This document shows positions 12,501-25,636 of a DNA stretch of 64,000 nucleotides, piece by piece (positions within the stretch are counted from its first letter, which is position 1; the number at the start of each line of letters is the position of its first letter). The notes below the pieces were generated by a model. The model was not told the DNA's origin and did no database searches. It was given only the letters and a program-made list of their open reading frames with translations. The DNA comes from Melanocharis versteri (Eukaryota; Chordata; Aves; Passeriformes; Melanocharitidae), in contig VZTG01009274.1 in the NCBI GenBank assembly GCA_013397845.1, positions 483,517 to 547,516 on the forward strand. The letters are read 5' to 3'. The translations under genes and the position numbers were made by a program.

Positions 12501-14345
12501 TTATACTGATTTCAAAGAGTTTATATACATCAACAGTTGTGAGAATTTTGCCATTACTATTTCTCACCTCTTTTCTCAATAAGAACAATTAGATGAAGGT
12601 GGTAAGGAAGTAATGTTACTGCAGACTTGCACAACAGCTGTGAATTGATGCCTATTCCAATTCATCCTATGTATTTACAGCAAATGTTATTACTTACAAG
12701 AAAAAATATTAAGATACTCTTACGATTCCAGCATGAAGGTTATGTGTTACATGACAATGGTATGCCTTGTCTTCAGTTTAGAAATAGATTTAAATCAAAT
12801 GGGACTACTTCTCCAAACAGAAAGGTACAGGCTTCTCATTAGTCAGGCAGGGACATTCTGGCTTGCCACACAGATCGACTAATTCCTATCTGAAATTTAT
12901 GTTTTCATTCCTATTAATTTTCATTTCTTCATCTACACCCACAGGCTGTCACAAACATTAGCAGCAGGTGGACAATCAAAGCATTCCACCCCCTTCCCAT
13001 CCCTCCTCTCTCCTTCTTCAGCCCGCTAAGCTCAGATGAGGGTATATCACCATGCTACTTCCTTCGACTGACAGCCCCTCAGCAGCAAGCTTTAACTCTA
13101 GGTCTTAGGAATACAAAGGAGCAACAGCTTTTCATCAGCTCTTGACTTTCAGCTGCTGGTTTTCTTTGCTCTAGCATTAAGGTTTGACAGCAGTGTAGTA
13201 ACACCCAGCAACAAGCAATGCAAAACATTCTCTGTGTAAACAGTGCCTATTTTCTTCCTTCCTTGCTTCCCATTCTACCTCTTTGTTTTTCACTTGCTAT
13301 TCCTCTGCCCAACTGTATTTTTTCTCCATTTCATCATCTCTCTTCCTGCTCCATACTCTACACTCTCTTCAAAATATTACGAGTCCAGGGCTGAGCCCTA
13401 AAAGCAAATATATAAATGGATCTGATAACCAGCACCTGGTCATAATTAAAAGGCAGACATGCCTCAGATGTAAAAGCAAAGACGAAAAACATTGCTTCAG
13501 ATAGGTTCACACTCTCCACTTACTCTGTTCCTGTGTTTAACCTAATGAAGAAGGCAATTTTGAGGAAAATCTCATGTACCAAGTAAGAAAGAAAATAAAA
13601 GCTCATGATCAGGCTTCTACAGAATCTCCTTCCAATTAAAATGTCTCAAGTTTTACCACTCTGCTTTCCCTCCAAATGTCCTTTTTCTTTTTTTTTTATG
13701 CCCTTCCATTTATTTCTTAATGCCACAGCCTAAATTCCTCACTCCAAAGTCCTTTCTACACCCATACCTTTCTCCTCATTGCAGTCCTCTTCACTCTCTA
13801 TACAACTTTAGGGAATATGGTCTAGTTGCTGTCTTGATGATGATCCAGCAAGTGCTGGATAACTAGTAAGGGGTTCAGAAGCAGTGCTGATGTTGATAGC
13901 ACATGCCCAAGCGATTCCTCTCAAATAGGGACTGTAGACCTAAGATACTATTAAGGTGATAATTATTAAACCCATTCAGAAATAGTCTTCATAATCCACT
14001 CAGTTTTTTCACTATTTTTATGAGCAGAAAACATTTTGAAACACTAAGTAAATTCTAAGCAATCTGCAGAGGACACTATTCTTACTTTCTGCATCACTGA
14101 AGGTCATTCTAATGCATTTTCTCACCCCTCAAAATGATGAGTTACTACATAAACTGCATTATAAACCAGATGTAAAAAACAAGGGCCACATACTAACAGC
14201 ATGGGTTTATCTCACAATACTCACTAAATTCTCATTTGAACATGTGGCTTCCGTAGTACATCAGCTATCAGGATTTTTTACATTTCTGGATCACGTATAT
14301 TGGAAAAAGCTGGTGTTGCCAGAGATAATCATCCAAGATACTTAC
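6503..14345 (-). other. SLCO5A1: SLCO5A1 intron (7.8 kb)
   Basis: This intron lies between the helix 8-9 exon and the first Kazal exon (donor GG|GTAAGT, acceptor TTTCTTCAG|T). It carries a T14 run at 6780-6793, a CR1 fragment near 10990-11430, and a moderately GC-rich stretch at about 8400-8710 that I could not assign. Pyrimidine-rich plus-strand tracts occur at about 13240-13380 and 13660-13800. No other gene is supported. Confidence 0.9.
10990..11430 (+). mobile_element. CR1 LINE fragment, degraded, lacking its 3' tip
   Basis: Recognisable CR1 blocks run in order: a TGGGTTCAGTTCTGAG region, GAGGAAAAGCTGAGAGAGCT, GACTGTTCAGCCTGGAAAAG, a TGAAGG-like stretch, TTTTCACTGTGAAGG, ACACAGGTTGTCCAGGGAGG and TTAAAAGTCATCTGGACAAG. 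It then loses similarity before the usual ATTCTATG tail. It is an old 5'-truncated copy with a damaged 3' end. Confidence 0.8.
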
Positions 14346-14544
14346 CCAGTTGTGTAAGGTATATTTATTCCCCCTAGATTAATGCTTTCACATCCAACAA
14401 TGAAGAGTGTTGAAAAGCACAGCAGAGATACACCACTGCAGATCATAGCCAACTTTGCAGACTCTCTTGCACCAAGTTTCAGCTTTTTTATAATGTAGCC
14501 ACCTAGGACAATACCAACACCAGCACTTGGGACAATAATCACAC
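14346..14544 (-). CDS. SLCO5A1: SLCO5A1 exon: helices 8 and 9
   Basis: This 199-base exon starts with G|GT (Gly) and then VIIVPSAGVGIVLGGYIIKK, which is helix 8. It continues with LKLGARESAKLAMICSGVSL and LCFSTLFIVGC, which is helix 9. It ends in the start of extracellular loop 5, with ESINLGGINIPYTTG. The acceptor is TTTTTGGCAG|GT and the donor is ACTGG|GTAAGT, phase 2, which joins correctly to the T at the start of the next exon. The cysteine after helix 9 is the first of the cluster that continues in the Kazal-like region and probably takes part in its disulfide network (inference from the family). Confidence 0.97.
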
Positions 14545-17500
14545 CTGCCAAAAAGAAATTCAAACAGCATTAAAACAGGACCTATAGAAAGGGCATAAAA
14601 CATAAATATTGGTTTCATTCTGTAACTAAATGACTGCAAATGCTGCACTAAGATCTCCATTGTCTGATTCTCTGCTAGCAAACTGAGTCAGACTTTTCAA
14701 ACCTCTGGAGTGTTGTCAAAGAATTTATAATAGCCTCCTTATCATATTTGCTGCAGCCAAAGCACTATAAGAGAACTATTGTACTTACAAGCAGAAATGT
14801 TGTTTTGTATTTATCTTAGAATGGGGAGAAGAGCTACATATAGGTCCAGTTTAACCACCGAAAATTTGAAGAAATCCAGATCTGGACACAAATCTTCCTC
14901 TTCTCATTCTCATAATTAATTCCAGCAAAGCACAAGTACTAACCTCAGGCAGGACCCCAGAACCCCACCCACCTGGGAGAGTACACATGAGCCTGGCTGC
15001 AATTTCTGCCTTCTCGATACTTTACTCAAGCTGAATAGCACCTTCCCAGGCAACTAGCATCAGGACAAGAGGAAATGGCCTCAAGCAGGGCCAGGAGAGG
15101 TTCAGGTTCGGACATTAGAAAGAACTTCTTCACTGAAAGGGTGGTCAAGCATTGGAACAGGCTGCCCAGGGAGGCGGTGGAGTCACCATCCCTAGAGGTG
15201 CTCAAGAAACGACCAGAAGTGTCACTTGGTGCTATGGTTTATTGACATGGTGGTGTTTGGTCAAAGGTGGGACCTGATGATCTTCGAGGTCTTTTCCAAC
15301 CTTAATGATTCTATGATTCCACAATTCCTACCTCAGGACTCCAACTCATCTCCCCACAGATACGTGGAGTATAAACTGATCAAACGCAATTTCAAAAATT
15401 AAGATAATAGAATTAGGGTAAGTTTAAGACACAAAAGATGTGCCTATGAAATTTCTGCTGCTGTGCTGCTGCAGTTATAAGGTTCAGCAACACATCACCA
15501 GGTTGTCCCCACTTGTCAGGTCCTGAGGTGGTGGTAAAGTCAGCAAATGTCTTGCACTTTTCTTCCCTTGTCTTTTCCTTCTCACTGACATGTGAGAAGG
15601 TTTTTAAATAAAGGCTTTGCCAATAAAGATGCATTCCACATAAACATGGAATTTGAACTGCTTTTGGCAGCTGCATCTACAGAGAAGCTAAACTTTATAA
15701 TCCAAATTGTTAGAGATGTTGGTCTTTTAAAGAAGCCAGTAAGATCATCACTTCCAAATACCTTTAAGATTATTACAAAGCATACTCATTCTCTGCTAAT
15801 ATGCCTAAAGCTGAAAGGAACATCGTATTTATCAAAATATTGAGACTGTGAAAGCAAGAATAAGAGGGGAAAATAGCTGGCACCTTAATTAACCTGCCAT
15901 CACCAATGACATTATAGAATAAAATGTCATTTCATGAGGGAGATTCTAAACAATAAGTCTTCACAGAATCAAAACCAGTCTTTCTTCCAAGAGCAGAAAT
16001 TAAATGTAGAAACTGCACAAGTTCAAGACATGAAGTTTGGCACATAGTGTTTTTTGATGATGATTAATGCCAGGGTTGTTTTAAAACAGAAAGAAACTGA
16101 GACTTAATTAAAGAATTGCTGCTTAGGAGAGAAAAAATTGCCAGTAAAATCTTTATATGAAGAGATTCAGGAAGCACACGAACTCAGTTGGCAATGTGCA
16201 TATTAAGCATAGATGTATAATGTAAACAACACGTAAATTCTCCTTTTACTAACTAGAAAATTGGTGAACTTGTCATGTCTTTTACTATATTAGCCACAAG
16301 CAATCTCATACAGAATTTCCAAGTTTCCCTTTCCGACCCTTCCTACAAAAAATATTTATAAAATTAACAACTGTTGACTTGAATGCTAAGTTTAAGAGTT
16401 GGGATTGTAGAAGCAGTGCTCACTTGTCCCTGTTGCACATCCAGCCTGATATATTTCATCTTCTTCTTCTGGCTCATAACAATAGTCTTTATCAAGTAGT
16501 TTATAACAGGGGAAACAACAGATGTTAGTAACTTCACACTCTGGGAAAGGTCATGCTAGTTTTACCTCTTTTAATGTACTGGCTGTTGAGTACTTTTTCT
16601 GGCAAGAATGTTTCTGGTTTATCTTGAGAACGAAGCAAGTTATGGTACAGCCATTCCATCAAGACTCACTACAGTAGAACTCCTGTGTGTGTAGCTACCC
16701 TAAACTTCACAGAACATTATGGTCCCAGAAGCCAATGTTTTCTCCTTATATGCAGAACAGAAGGATTTCATGCCCTGAAGAAAATCTCATCCCAGAAACT
16801 CTCAAATAGAAAGCACCACATGGTGCTTCTCTGACTTTTCCCCTCCGCACTCTAGAAATTCCTTGCACCTCTTCCAGCCACTGCAAGTGACAAATTCTTC
16901 CCATGTGAAGTCTATGTGCCTTCCTTCTTCCTTCTGCTACTTTTTGTCTTTTTTTTGACAGACGTCCCTGGGCAGTTTCACCCCATACTTCACCCGTGTC
17001 CCCACAACTCACTCCACTCCATCACTCCTCAGGCACAGTGTCTGGAAGCATGAGGGAGCAAAGAACTGACCTGCCTAGCAATTAGCAGCTATTCTGTATG
17101 AGAAGCACTATGGGCAATTTAAAAAGATGCTTATAAAGATAAATGTCTTTGACTGAGCTAGAAGAGAAGGAAACTCATGTGCATGACCGAGGCCCCAGTT
17201 CTGCACAATATTTTGGCCTCTTTTAGTAGCAAAGCTGCCATCTCTCTCAGTCACAGAAGCTTAAAATTTTGTGGTGTGTAGCTCTGTTAGAAGTTGGACG
17301 TGGCTGTACATTTGCACCACACCTGCAAAATAGGGGTCTCCTGAAATGACAGGCAGGAGAGAATTTGAGGAGTTCTGATTAGACTAGATTGTTGTATCAA
17401 TGTTAAAAAGTAAGTAAGAAGAAAACCACCACCCCGGAGGAGAGAGATAACTGAAGGATGGGACAGATAAACAACTTTTCACTGAGGGAAAAAAAAAGAT

Positions 17501-17899
17501 AAAGATATTTTAAAGATCAAAGAGGAAGTAAAATTCACAGAAAATAAGAACAGTTTTAAAAGATCTTTTAAAGCACACAAATTACAGCAATGTCTATGTT
17601 TTTTTCTAGCTTGTTATTTTTAGGTTTTTTTCCCCTTGGAGACCATCAACAAATGAGAAATTTTTTTTTTCTTATGCAGAAAAAAAGATCCAGCCCTTTA
17701 ACGACATAAATGGGTTCACATTCTACTAAATACATACATACAACAAACATCAAAAAATAGTCCGAACATCTAACCAAAAGCAGAAAGCTGGATCCAATCA
17801 CCTGTTTGAACAAACACATTTTTGGTTCACTCCTACATTGACTCATTCCATTAGCCAAAGCCAACCCTTGCAAGGTAACACTACGTGGCAATGCCTTAC
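14545..17899 (-). other. SLCO5A1: SLCO5A1 intron (3.4 kb)
   Basis: This intron lies between the helix 7 exon and the helix 8-9 exon (donor CTG|GTAAGG, acceptor TTTTTGGCAG|GT). It contains one plus-strand CR1 3' fragment at about 15055-15327. Nothing else was recognised. Confidence 0.9.
15055..15327 (+). mobile_element. CR1 LINE 3' fragment with intact tail
   Basis: This short CR1 copy shows AGGACAAGAGGAAATGGCCT, AGAACTTCTTCACTGAAAGG, TGGAACAGGCTGCCCAGGGA, GGTGGAGTCACCATCCCTAG, GAGGTCTTTTCCAACCTTAA, and then TGATTCTATGATTCCACAAT. The repeated octamer-like tail is typical of CR1. It is 5'-truncated to about 270 bases. Confidence 0.92.
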
Positions 17900-18064
17900 C
17901 AGTGTAGATGCTGGCATTGGAAGCTGGGATGCCAAACTGTGACTCGATGAACTTGGGAATGAAGGTAATAAAAGCTGTGACAATGGCACTCTCAGCTGTG
18001 TATGACAAACTCACAAAAAGGAATGTCATGTTGCTTAAGATCCTGACAGCTGCTCTTGGAAGCT
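17900..18064 (-). CDS. SLCO5A1: SLCO5A1 exon: helix 7
   Basis: This 165-base exon starts in phase 1 (G|AG, Glu) and encodes LPRAAVRILSNMTFLFVSLS, then YTAESAIVTAFITFIPKFIE and SQFGIPASNASIYTG. It covers the end of the central cytoplasmic loop, helix 7 and the following extracellular loop with an NAS sequon. The sequence is essentially identical to the mammalian protein, which makes this one of the most conserved parts of the gene. The acceptor is TTTTATAG|AG after a T-rich tract, and the donor is ACTG|GTAAGG, phase 1. The open frame runs on both sides into intron (17646-18356), but only this part is coding. The Kyte-Doolittle-type hydrophobicity here is visible by eye and was not computed. 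Confidence 0.97.
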
Positions 18065-21000
18065 CTATAAAATGACAAAAATGACAAATGAATGTTACAA
18101 ACAATGAGTGAGAAACAAAAGCAAACTGAAACAGAACCAATCGATTTTCTTTGAGACGGACTGGCAACAACGGCTTGCTAGCAGCTGGTACGTTTGCTAG
18201 GCAGAAGGGAGAGCGCATACTGGGGATTGCAGCCCTCGCTCCCTGCTCTGTCCCCGTCTCACCGCCTCGCGCAGGGCCACGGCCCCACTTGGCACAAACA
18301 CAGCTGAGGTGTGTACTGAAAACCCATCCGAAGGAACAGGGCTTACAGAGTAACACCGTAACAGAAAGAAAAACAGCAATAAAATGTAGGGATTTTGGAA
18401 TTATTCCGGTATCTTATTGTGAGATTTTCTGTGAGGTAACATATCACACTGCTGAACTGACAGTACTGAGTTTTGCACTCCATAGGAGGATAAAAGATCC
18501 CATACTCCCCCTGTTACTCTTTGCTCCAAGGACCATGCTTGGAAAGCTGGGGTAATAATACTCTAATTTGGAAGCAGAACCAAAATATTTTTAGTTAAAC
18601 ATTTTTCTACATGATTTAAAAGTGTTTACAATGATGCAGACAAAGCATAATGAAAAAATTACATCAATGATATCAAAGAATCTCAACATGCATTACACAC
18701 AATTCAATATTCTCAGAAGGGATAAAGCAATCAATTAAAAATAAGAGTACGTCATTAACTTAAATTGAAAAAGTATTCATAGATGTTGCAATTATTCTCA
18801 AACCAAATATTAAACCCCATGAAATTCAGCACTGTAGTTAAATTGAACACTTACATACTTTTAATTTAGTCCTGCAGTGATGTCAAATTACCATCACCCT
18901 ATTCAGCACTTAATTTTTTTCGGATTAGATGCTGTGATTTTAAACACGTCTTCTTTTCCTTTGGGCTTTTTTTTACCCAAGATCAAATTTTTGTAAGTGC
19001 TATATCTAACCCACTATAGTTGAGAGTTTTTTCATTTGCTTTTCACTTGGTAAAGAAATGGAATAGTGCTTGAATCAAAGCCAGCTGAATTCAATGACAA
19101 GAACACCCATTAGAAATACATGTTGAGCAAGAAAAACTGAGTGAGAATTTTATTGATGTTAAAAGTTGTTAAGACAAAAATCTGTTTCACTTTCTCCACT
19201 GACTCCAGTAGGTTATCTGTATAAAAGCAAACAGAATTTCACTTGTCATGTCAAAACTTGTCAAGTTGCAAATTAGCACTTAAGTTGTCTGACTGCATCC
19301 AGTCTTAGCTTATGCCAGTTGTCAAAATTTATACTGGATTCATTATAAGTACTGGGTTTATAATTTTAATGTAGTCAAATGCTCTCCTGCTACATCTATG
19401 ATGAAACATATTAAATGCTAAATACGAAATTTGGTGGAAATAACTAACGAATAAATCGTATTAAGAAGCACTCATATATTTGAATCTTAATGCTTTTTAC
19501 CACCTACAGATTTAAAAAAAAAGGGGGGCGCTGTTTGCAATAGAAGCAACAGAAGCGAGCAGTTATGACCATGCTGATGCTGCTGTGAGAAAGGAGTCAG
19601 GAAGCAGAAAGAAGGATTGGTCCTGTTGGAAACTGAGCTACTTAGTGGCAGCTGCTCATCTGGGCTGAAAATCTGGGAGAAAATAGTAAAGGTATCATCA
19701 CAGAGAGAAAGATAGTTTTATTAGGATGATGAACTGAGTGTTCCTTGTAGAAATGAACTGGTAGTTCTTGGCCAAGAGCTGACCTCAAGATCTTTGCTAA
19801 ATCTATTATTTTAAAGAGTCTGGTCCAGACATCACAATACCTGGCAAAGTTTAGCCCTTCCTGGTAAAACTGAGCTTCAGGAAAATGTCTGCTTTAGAAT
19901 TTTCAGTCTGCTTAAGAATTAATTTGGCAAAGAACTGCAGAGCTGATGAACATTTCACTCTGGTGTTTGTATGTAGAGCTGTACTTCTGTTGACTCCTAC
20001 TTACATCTCATCTGAGCACTCAGGCTAAAGCTCACTATTAATTTCAAAACTAATTAGTATTTTAAAATGGGATTTCTACTGATAAGTAGATAAAACTTAG
20101 TGTTTTGGAATAAGCAGAAGTTCCCTTATACCCATGTGGAGGGTTCTTCAGAGAACAGCTTTGCTGATTACTGTAAATTTTGGCATGATATAAAGAGTTT
20201 ATTTCTGCATGCCACACTAATACACGACACCTGGAACACTTAATTAAGAGTTGAAACTCTTCGTGGTTTATAAACAGCAATTGTCTGGCATACAAGGGGA
20301 AGTCGTTATATAGTAAGAAACTTGGAAATAAAAACACACATTCAGAGTTAGGCTTTCTCTGATTTCCTCCCATGATCACCACCAAACCCTGTGTGACAGC
20401 ATCTCTACTACACTTCTGAATTTAAAAACCTATAATAAAAAGGTACTATTAAGTAACTCATTATCTTTCAACCACAGTAGTTGTAGTAAAATGCAAGAAT
20501 GCTACAAATTTTAAGGATCCTTTATACTACATAATCAATCATGCCTTTAAAACATTTTTATGTCAAATTACTTTTGCGTAGCCATAGGCCTAGGCTTTGA
20601 TTTCAAGGCCATTATTAAACCTGTCAGGTGTGATTTTTACGAAAGACATCTTCAAATGACATTGCATATTTTTGCAAATGTGCATCAAAAACAAACCTAC
20701 AGAACTTGCAATTTCCCTCATTCTGCCATCTAAACTAATAAATCTCTATCAATTACACTCCTAGAACTAAAACAATCTTTTAGCATGGCTGCAAACATGT
20801 TTATATTTCTGTGCAGTAACTCAAATTTTAACATCTCATCTTTTTTTTTTCCCAATAACCTGGTATATAACTAAGAGTAAATTGAAACCTGCCTTGCTGG
20901 ACTAGTTTGCTAGTCTACTGGCAATTTTCTTCCTTTCATGATCTTTGAGAGTATTTTTTCCCTGGTCAGCATTCATTTTTCTTTCACTCATGTGCTGGAC

Positions 21001-24000
21001 CACTGCTTGATTCATGGTAAGTGAAAAGCATAAGAAAAATCTGCAAGTAATACAAGTATTCAAAAATATTTCTCTAAGCAAAACTTTAAAAGCACTGCAA
21101 ACAGAATTTCAATAAAAACTCAAATAATTCTGACTTCACCTCCTTTTTCAACATTTAATATAGTTTCTTTTATCCCTGTTCCTGCACACCCAGCCCGAGG
21201 CAATGCAATGAATGCAATCAGGGGAATAAATCATCCCAGTCTACAGCACTGTCCCTCTGCAGTCCATCAGGAAAGTCCCTTGTAGGGTGAGGCAGGTATT
21301 AGCCAGAAGACCTCCCTTCTGCTGGTGCTCCCAGTCTGGACAGCACCACCCAAACCTGAAGCTTTGGAGATGGCTGGCTCCACACCGAGGTCTCGGGGCA
21401 GCTTCCACTCTTGTGCAGTACAAAGCAGAGCCAAGATTTGAGACAGAATTTCTGGTTTGTTTAGCAGAATGGCAACTAGCACAGTGACACACATCTACTT
21501 CAAATATAACCTGCATGGAGCTAATCACTAATCTCTGGAACAGTATTTTGCCATTTCTTTATCTACTCACACACCACTTAAACAACCTCATTTAACTCTC
21601 AGGACATGCCTTAAGCGCCTGGGTGCTGGCTGGATCGCTGAATAGCCCCTAATATCCCACCAAGAGTGGAGGGCTCAGAACCAGTTTGATATGAATATTA
21701 GTTATTTTATTTTGATTTAGAGCAGGTCCTCGAGGCTCCAGTTAGCACGGCTCATCACTGCATGGAGCTATGCCAATCTTTTCTATTTTGAGCTCTTCAG
21801 GACAGCCTAAGAAAGGACAAGAGGGAAGCACCTTGCTCAAGGTCAGTGGCACTGCAGGATCTCCAGCCCATGGTCTGCTGAACCCTCTGACATTTACAGT
21901 GCCCACCAAGTGCCCCCACACACAGCTGCTGTCTCCTCCTCCTCTTCTGATCCCTGTCACCTAATCTTCAGGTAGCATAGAAACTCCAATCCAGATTCTT
22001 GGCAAAGCACTTCAGTGGGCTTATGCTGCAACCACGAGCCCCTCAGGAGTCTCTTTTATCTCTGCTGATGCCCCGACCATCATTATGATCCTGTCTCTGT
22101 CCCTCACAGGAACTCACTGAGAAAGGCATACGACAGCTGGTAGATGTGAAAAGGCAGACAGGAATATTCTACATCTAAGAAAGGGCTACGTAGGGGCAAA
22201 ACAAAAAAACCCCGAAGGCTACAAAATACATGTAGTTAATTAGATTAATTATTTAATTCAGATTAGATCAGTCTATTTTACGTAATATATACATTTGCTT
22301 TCTTTACACTGCTCCTTTATTCAATTGCACAGTAAGTTTCATTATAGTGGTAAGTGAAAGGGACTGCAGATACAATTTCCATGGTACAAAACCCTAAGGG
22401 TATCTAGGTAATAAATGAAAACAGTAGTTTTGTCTGCTCAGATTCATGTAGTATCTGCACATATGAGACTGAACTGTGGTTTCTTCACTATAAGGCACCT
22501 CTAGCTCATGTAATCTACACCACCTCTATTTTTCCCAACAAACTACATCCAATTTTCTTCCTCCTGTGACCTACTTAACTGTTTTATTTAATACTTTTGC
22601 TACCTGACTCAGAAGCGGCCTTCAACTCACATTTTCTACTTGAAACATAAGAAAAGACTAAATTACAAGCTCTCGCAACTTTCAACATGTGAAAAAGCCA
22701 AGTTGTATCTGTATTTTTATCTGATCTCAGCTCTACCATGGGCCAAAATAAAGCTCAGCTCACTGAAGTTTGAAGCTACTTGCAGATGAAGCCAGTTTTG
22801 GTTTATTTCTTCAGCCTATACTGGCAGTCATCGCAGAAAAAAAGATCCCTTTTCATTCGCCTAGAGAATTAATTAGGAAATTAGGACAAGTTACAACAAG
22901 ACAAAAATAATTTTGACAGGCTTCCCAGGTAAGATGACATCATATTGGAAGAACAAAACAGTTACTTTCCTTACCAAAGCTGCATAGACTTCAGAGATTT
23001 GATGGCACTGACCTTTGTCATGGCACACTATGACATCATTGATATTTATTAGTACAGAACAGAAGATATGACCTACTAAATCATCAGTCTTCTGGCTACT
23101 GCCTAAGTGGAGTTTCTGCCCATAGTGCTATAAAAAGATGAAGCACTGAAATTCAATGGAAAGTATAAAATGTTCACTGCATCTCAGAAGTAGCAATGCT
23201 AAATGACTAAGACACATATGATCCTTTTTTCCTTCCCATTATAAACAATATTACCTCATCTGAGAAGCTTGAGGCATGATCTTATTCCATAAAGCCCACT
23301 TAAACTTCAAATATAATTAAATGATAGTGCATTCCTGCTGCAGGCCTTCTTTGCTAGGGTAAATGACACTGAATGGGAAAGCTATTATCAGCTTATAGCA
23401 AAATACTTTTTTCTGCTTATCTCAACTTGCTTGCTATCTTTCTGGCATGTTTCTTTTCACTATTCCACACGGTGAAGTTTCTCCTCTAGAGAAAATTAAA
23501 AGTTTTGTATAGTAAAAGCTCTAATTTGGTAGCTCCATTAATATAATAATATAGAATCTTATAGAATGTATGTTATCCATCTAGGCAGATACATACCAAA
23601 GAAACACGCGCCAAAATAAGACATACAGAAGTTTTTACTTCTGTAAAAAAAAGTCCTAGGAAACATTCTCCCAAGCAAATACTTGTTTTTTCTGTATCTG
23701 CTGTGCCTGTGGGACAACATGGCCTGGAAGGTGAAATTATGTATCAGAACAGAGAATCAGCATCAGCAAACTCACCCAGATGCAGTTCGTCTGTGTACCT
23801 GCATCTTCACCAGGCACACCTAAGGGTGAAGCAGTCCCTCTGCTGTGACACTGCCTGCAATCATTAGGAAGGAGTCCAGCAAAGACTAGGCTCCCACAAC
23901 TCCCTGTGTCACTGAGAAAATATTGACAAGAGAAACCCTGAACTGCTTCCACTAATCAGAAGCCAGTAGGTTTGAAGGCAAATAAAACCCACAACTAGTT

Positions 24001-25415
24001 GTATGGATTGAGGAGAAAATATAATGTATTGGGACTCACAAATATGGAGAATAAAGAGTCTTCAAAGAAGGAAGGAACATGGTTTTCTTGCTTTCCCACC
24101 ACATTTTCAACCACTTTGCCAACAAAGGGAGAACATTGTCTAAAAGATCTGATATTTGAGGTTCACTTTGCTTGCTCTGTGCTTGCCTTGTACCTTGATT
24201 AAGAAGCTGATTTGTAAGCTAATCAAATCACCCCAAGAAAGTTCTGGTATCTTCTTTTTTCTTTACTTCTGTAGAAATTAACAGTAACTTTAGGTACCCT
24301 GAGAGAACCAGTGCAAATGTAATACAGAGCAAATCAATATGTAGATGTGCAAACGTAACTCAAAATTACACTGGGTTTAGTCTAAAAACAGCTGGTTTTG
24401 CTAAGCCTTCTTGTCTAAAAGCACAAAGAGTGATCATAAATGTGTCATTAAAAAGCCTGCCAATCATTATAGCCTGGACAGATATCCAAGTAAAAAGTAA
24501 CACTAATGTCTATTTCAACAAACACTTAAAAGTTTTGAGTCCAAATTATGTCTGACGGTACAACAGGTATTTCATGGTTTCTCCCAGTCCAACTCCATTT
24601 ATCAGACTACCACGAAATGGCACAACCAGCATTTGCATCATAGAATCCAAGGAGGACAAAACAGCACTGACTACACAATGGCATTGAGGCACATTCACTC
24701 TTGTCCTATAATATTCAATTTTATGATACTGTTAAATCTGTACTGTCAATTTAAATTTTATATGCTTCACATTAATCAATTTGTAGCAACACCGCCCTTC
24801 TTCCCCAAGCAATTTGTTAATGATGATTACGTACTGTTAGATTTTACACTAATGGTTACTCCTTGAATTAAATAAAAATCTCTACTACTTGTCAATCTCT
24901 TCTTGTTTCAAAATTACCACAAGTTTTATTTGTCTTAGCCTTCAGAAAACAGCTTGCAGTACAAAACAGACAGGAAAGGAATACGAAACTAATAATCTTT
25001 CTCTATGAATTTACCCAATGCAGGAATGCAATTGAACTCATATACCAGAATTCCTTCTACTTGTTTCACTTATACTGTAGAAGAGCACTTTATCCCATGA
25101 CGTTCAGCTTATAAAGCAAGTGTGAAAATTACAAACTCTAAGGTGCACAAATACATGTGGTAATAGTGGTCCTATAACTATAGAAAATAGCCTGTTTGTT
25201 ACAGTGCACAATCACATTGACAATTCAAGAAAATGGATGTCCTACAATCATTGCTACACCCTGTCATTTTAGAGGATGAGCATCTATTAAAATCTCAATA
25301 GCAAAACATAATAGCAAATATAAGATGTCAAAACTGCCTTCAACTACACTCATACAATCGTAGATGACCCTGCACACAAAATCTAAAGCATTTAAAAATT
25401 AAAAACAAACTTTAC
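18065..25415 (-). other. SLCO5A1: SLCO5A1 intron (7.35 kb)
   Basis: This intron lies between the polybasic-loop exon (donor AAAG|GTAAAG) and the helix 7 exon (acceptor TTTTATAG|AG). It is mostly AT-rich single-copy-looking sequence. A somewhat GC-rich patch with several CpGs lies at about 18140-18310. A mixed stretch at about 21240-22090 is more GC-rich than its surroundings, and I could not assign it. No gene was seen. Confidence 0.9.
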
Positions 25416-25636
25416 CTTTAACATTCTCTCCAAATCCCATAGAGGCAGAAACTGAACTGTCTGTTTCTGTTTTGCTACTTGTTTTCTCTTTCATCACGTC
25501 ATCATCACCTGAAACATCATCAGAGTTCATCTTCTTCTTCTTTTTTTTATGTCGAGGAGGGAGCTTTTTCGGAAAGGTAAACATGGGAAATATCACAAGG
25601 AGCATTGCAATGGCACAAAGGAGAAATCCACTCCAC
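25416..25636 (-). CDS. SLCO5A1: SLCO5A1 exon: end of OATP signature, helix 6 and polybasic cytoplasmic loop
   Basis: This 221-base exon completes the signature tryptophan pair (TG|G TGG) and gives WSGFLLCAIAMLLVIFPMFT, which is helix 6. It then encodes the large cytoplasmic loop: FPKKLPPRH, six consecutive lysines (25531-25548), and an acidic and Ser/Thr-rich stretch (SDDVSGDDD, then KTSSKTE-like residues) ending SMGFGENVK. The loop keeps the human plan of a lysine run, a DDD cluster and MGFG, but the residues between are quite diverged. This is as expected for a flexible intracellular loop with possible phosphorylation sites (inference). The acceptor is CATTAG|G and the donor is AAAG|GTAAAG, phase 1. 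On the plus strand the lysine codons form a TTC/T-rich tract that is prone to replication slippage. Confidence 0.97.

Noticed and set aside
17646..18356. A 236-codon minus-strand open frame, the longest in the window, as a separate gene
   Set aside because: Only 17900-18064 matches the transporter and it has clean splice sites at both ends. The remaining codons are intron read-through with no protein features.
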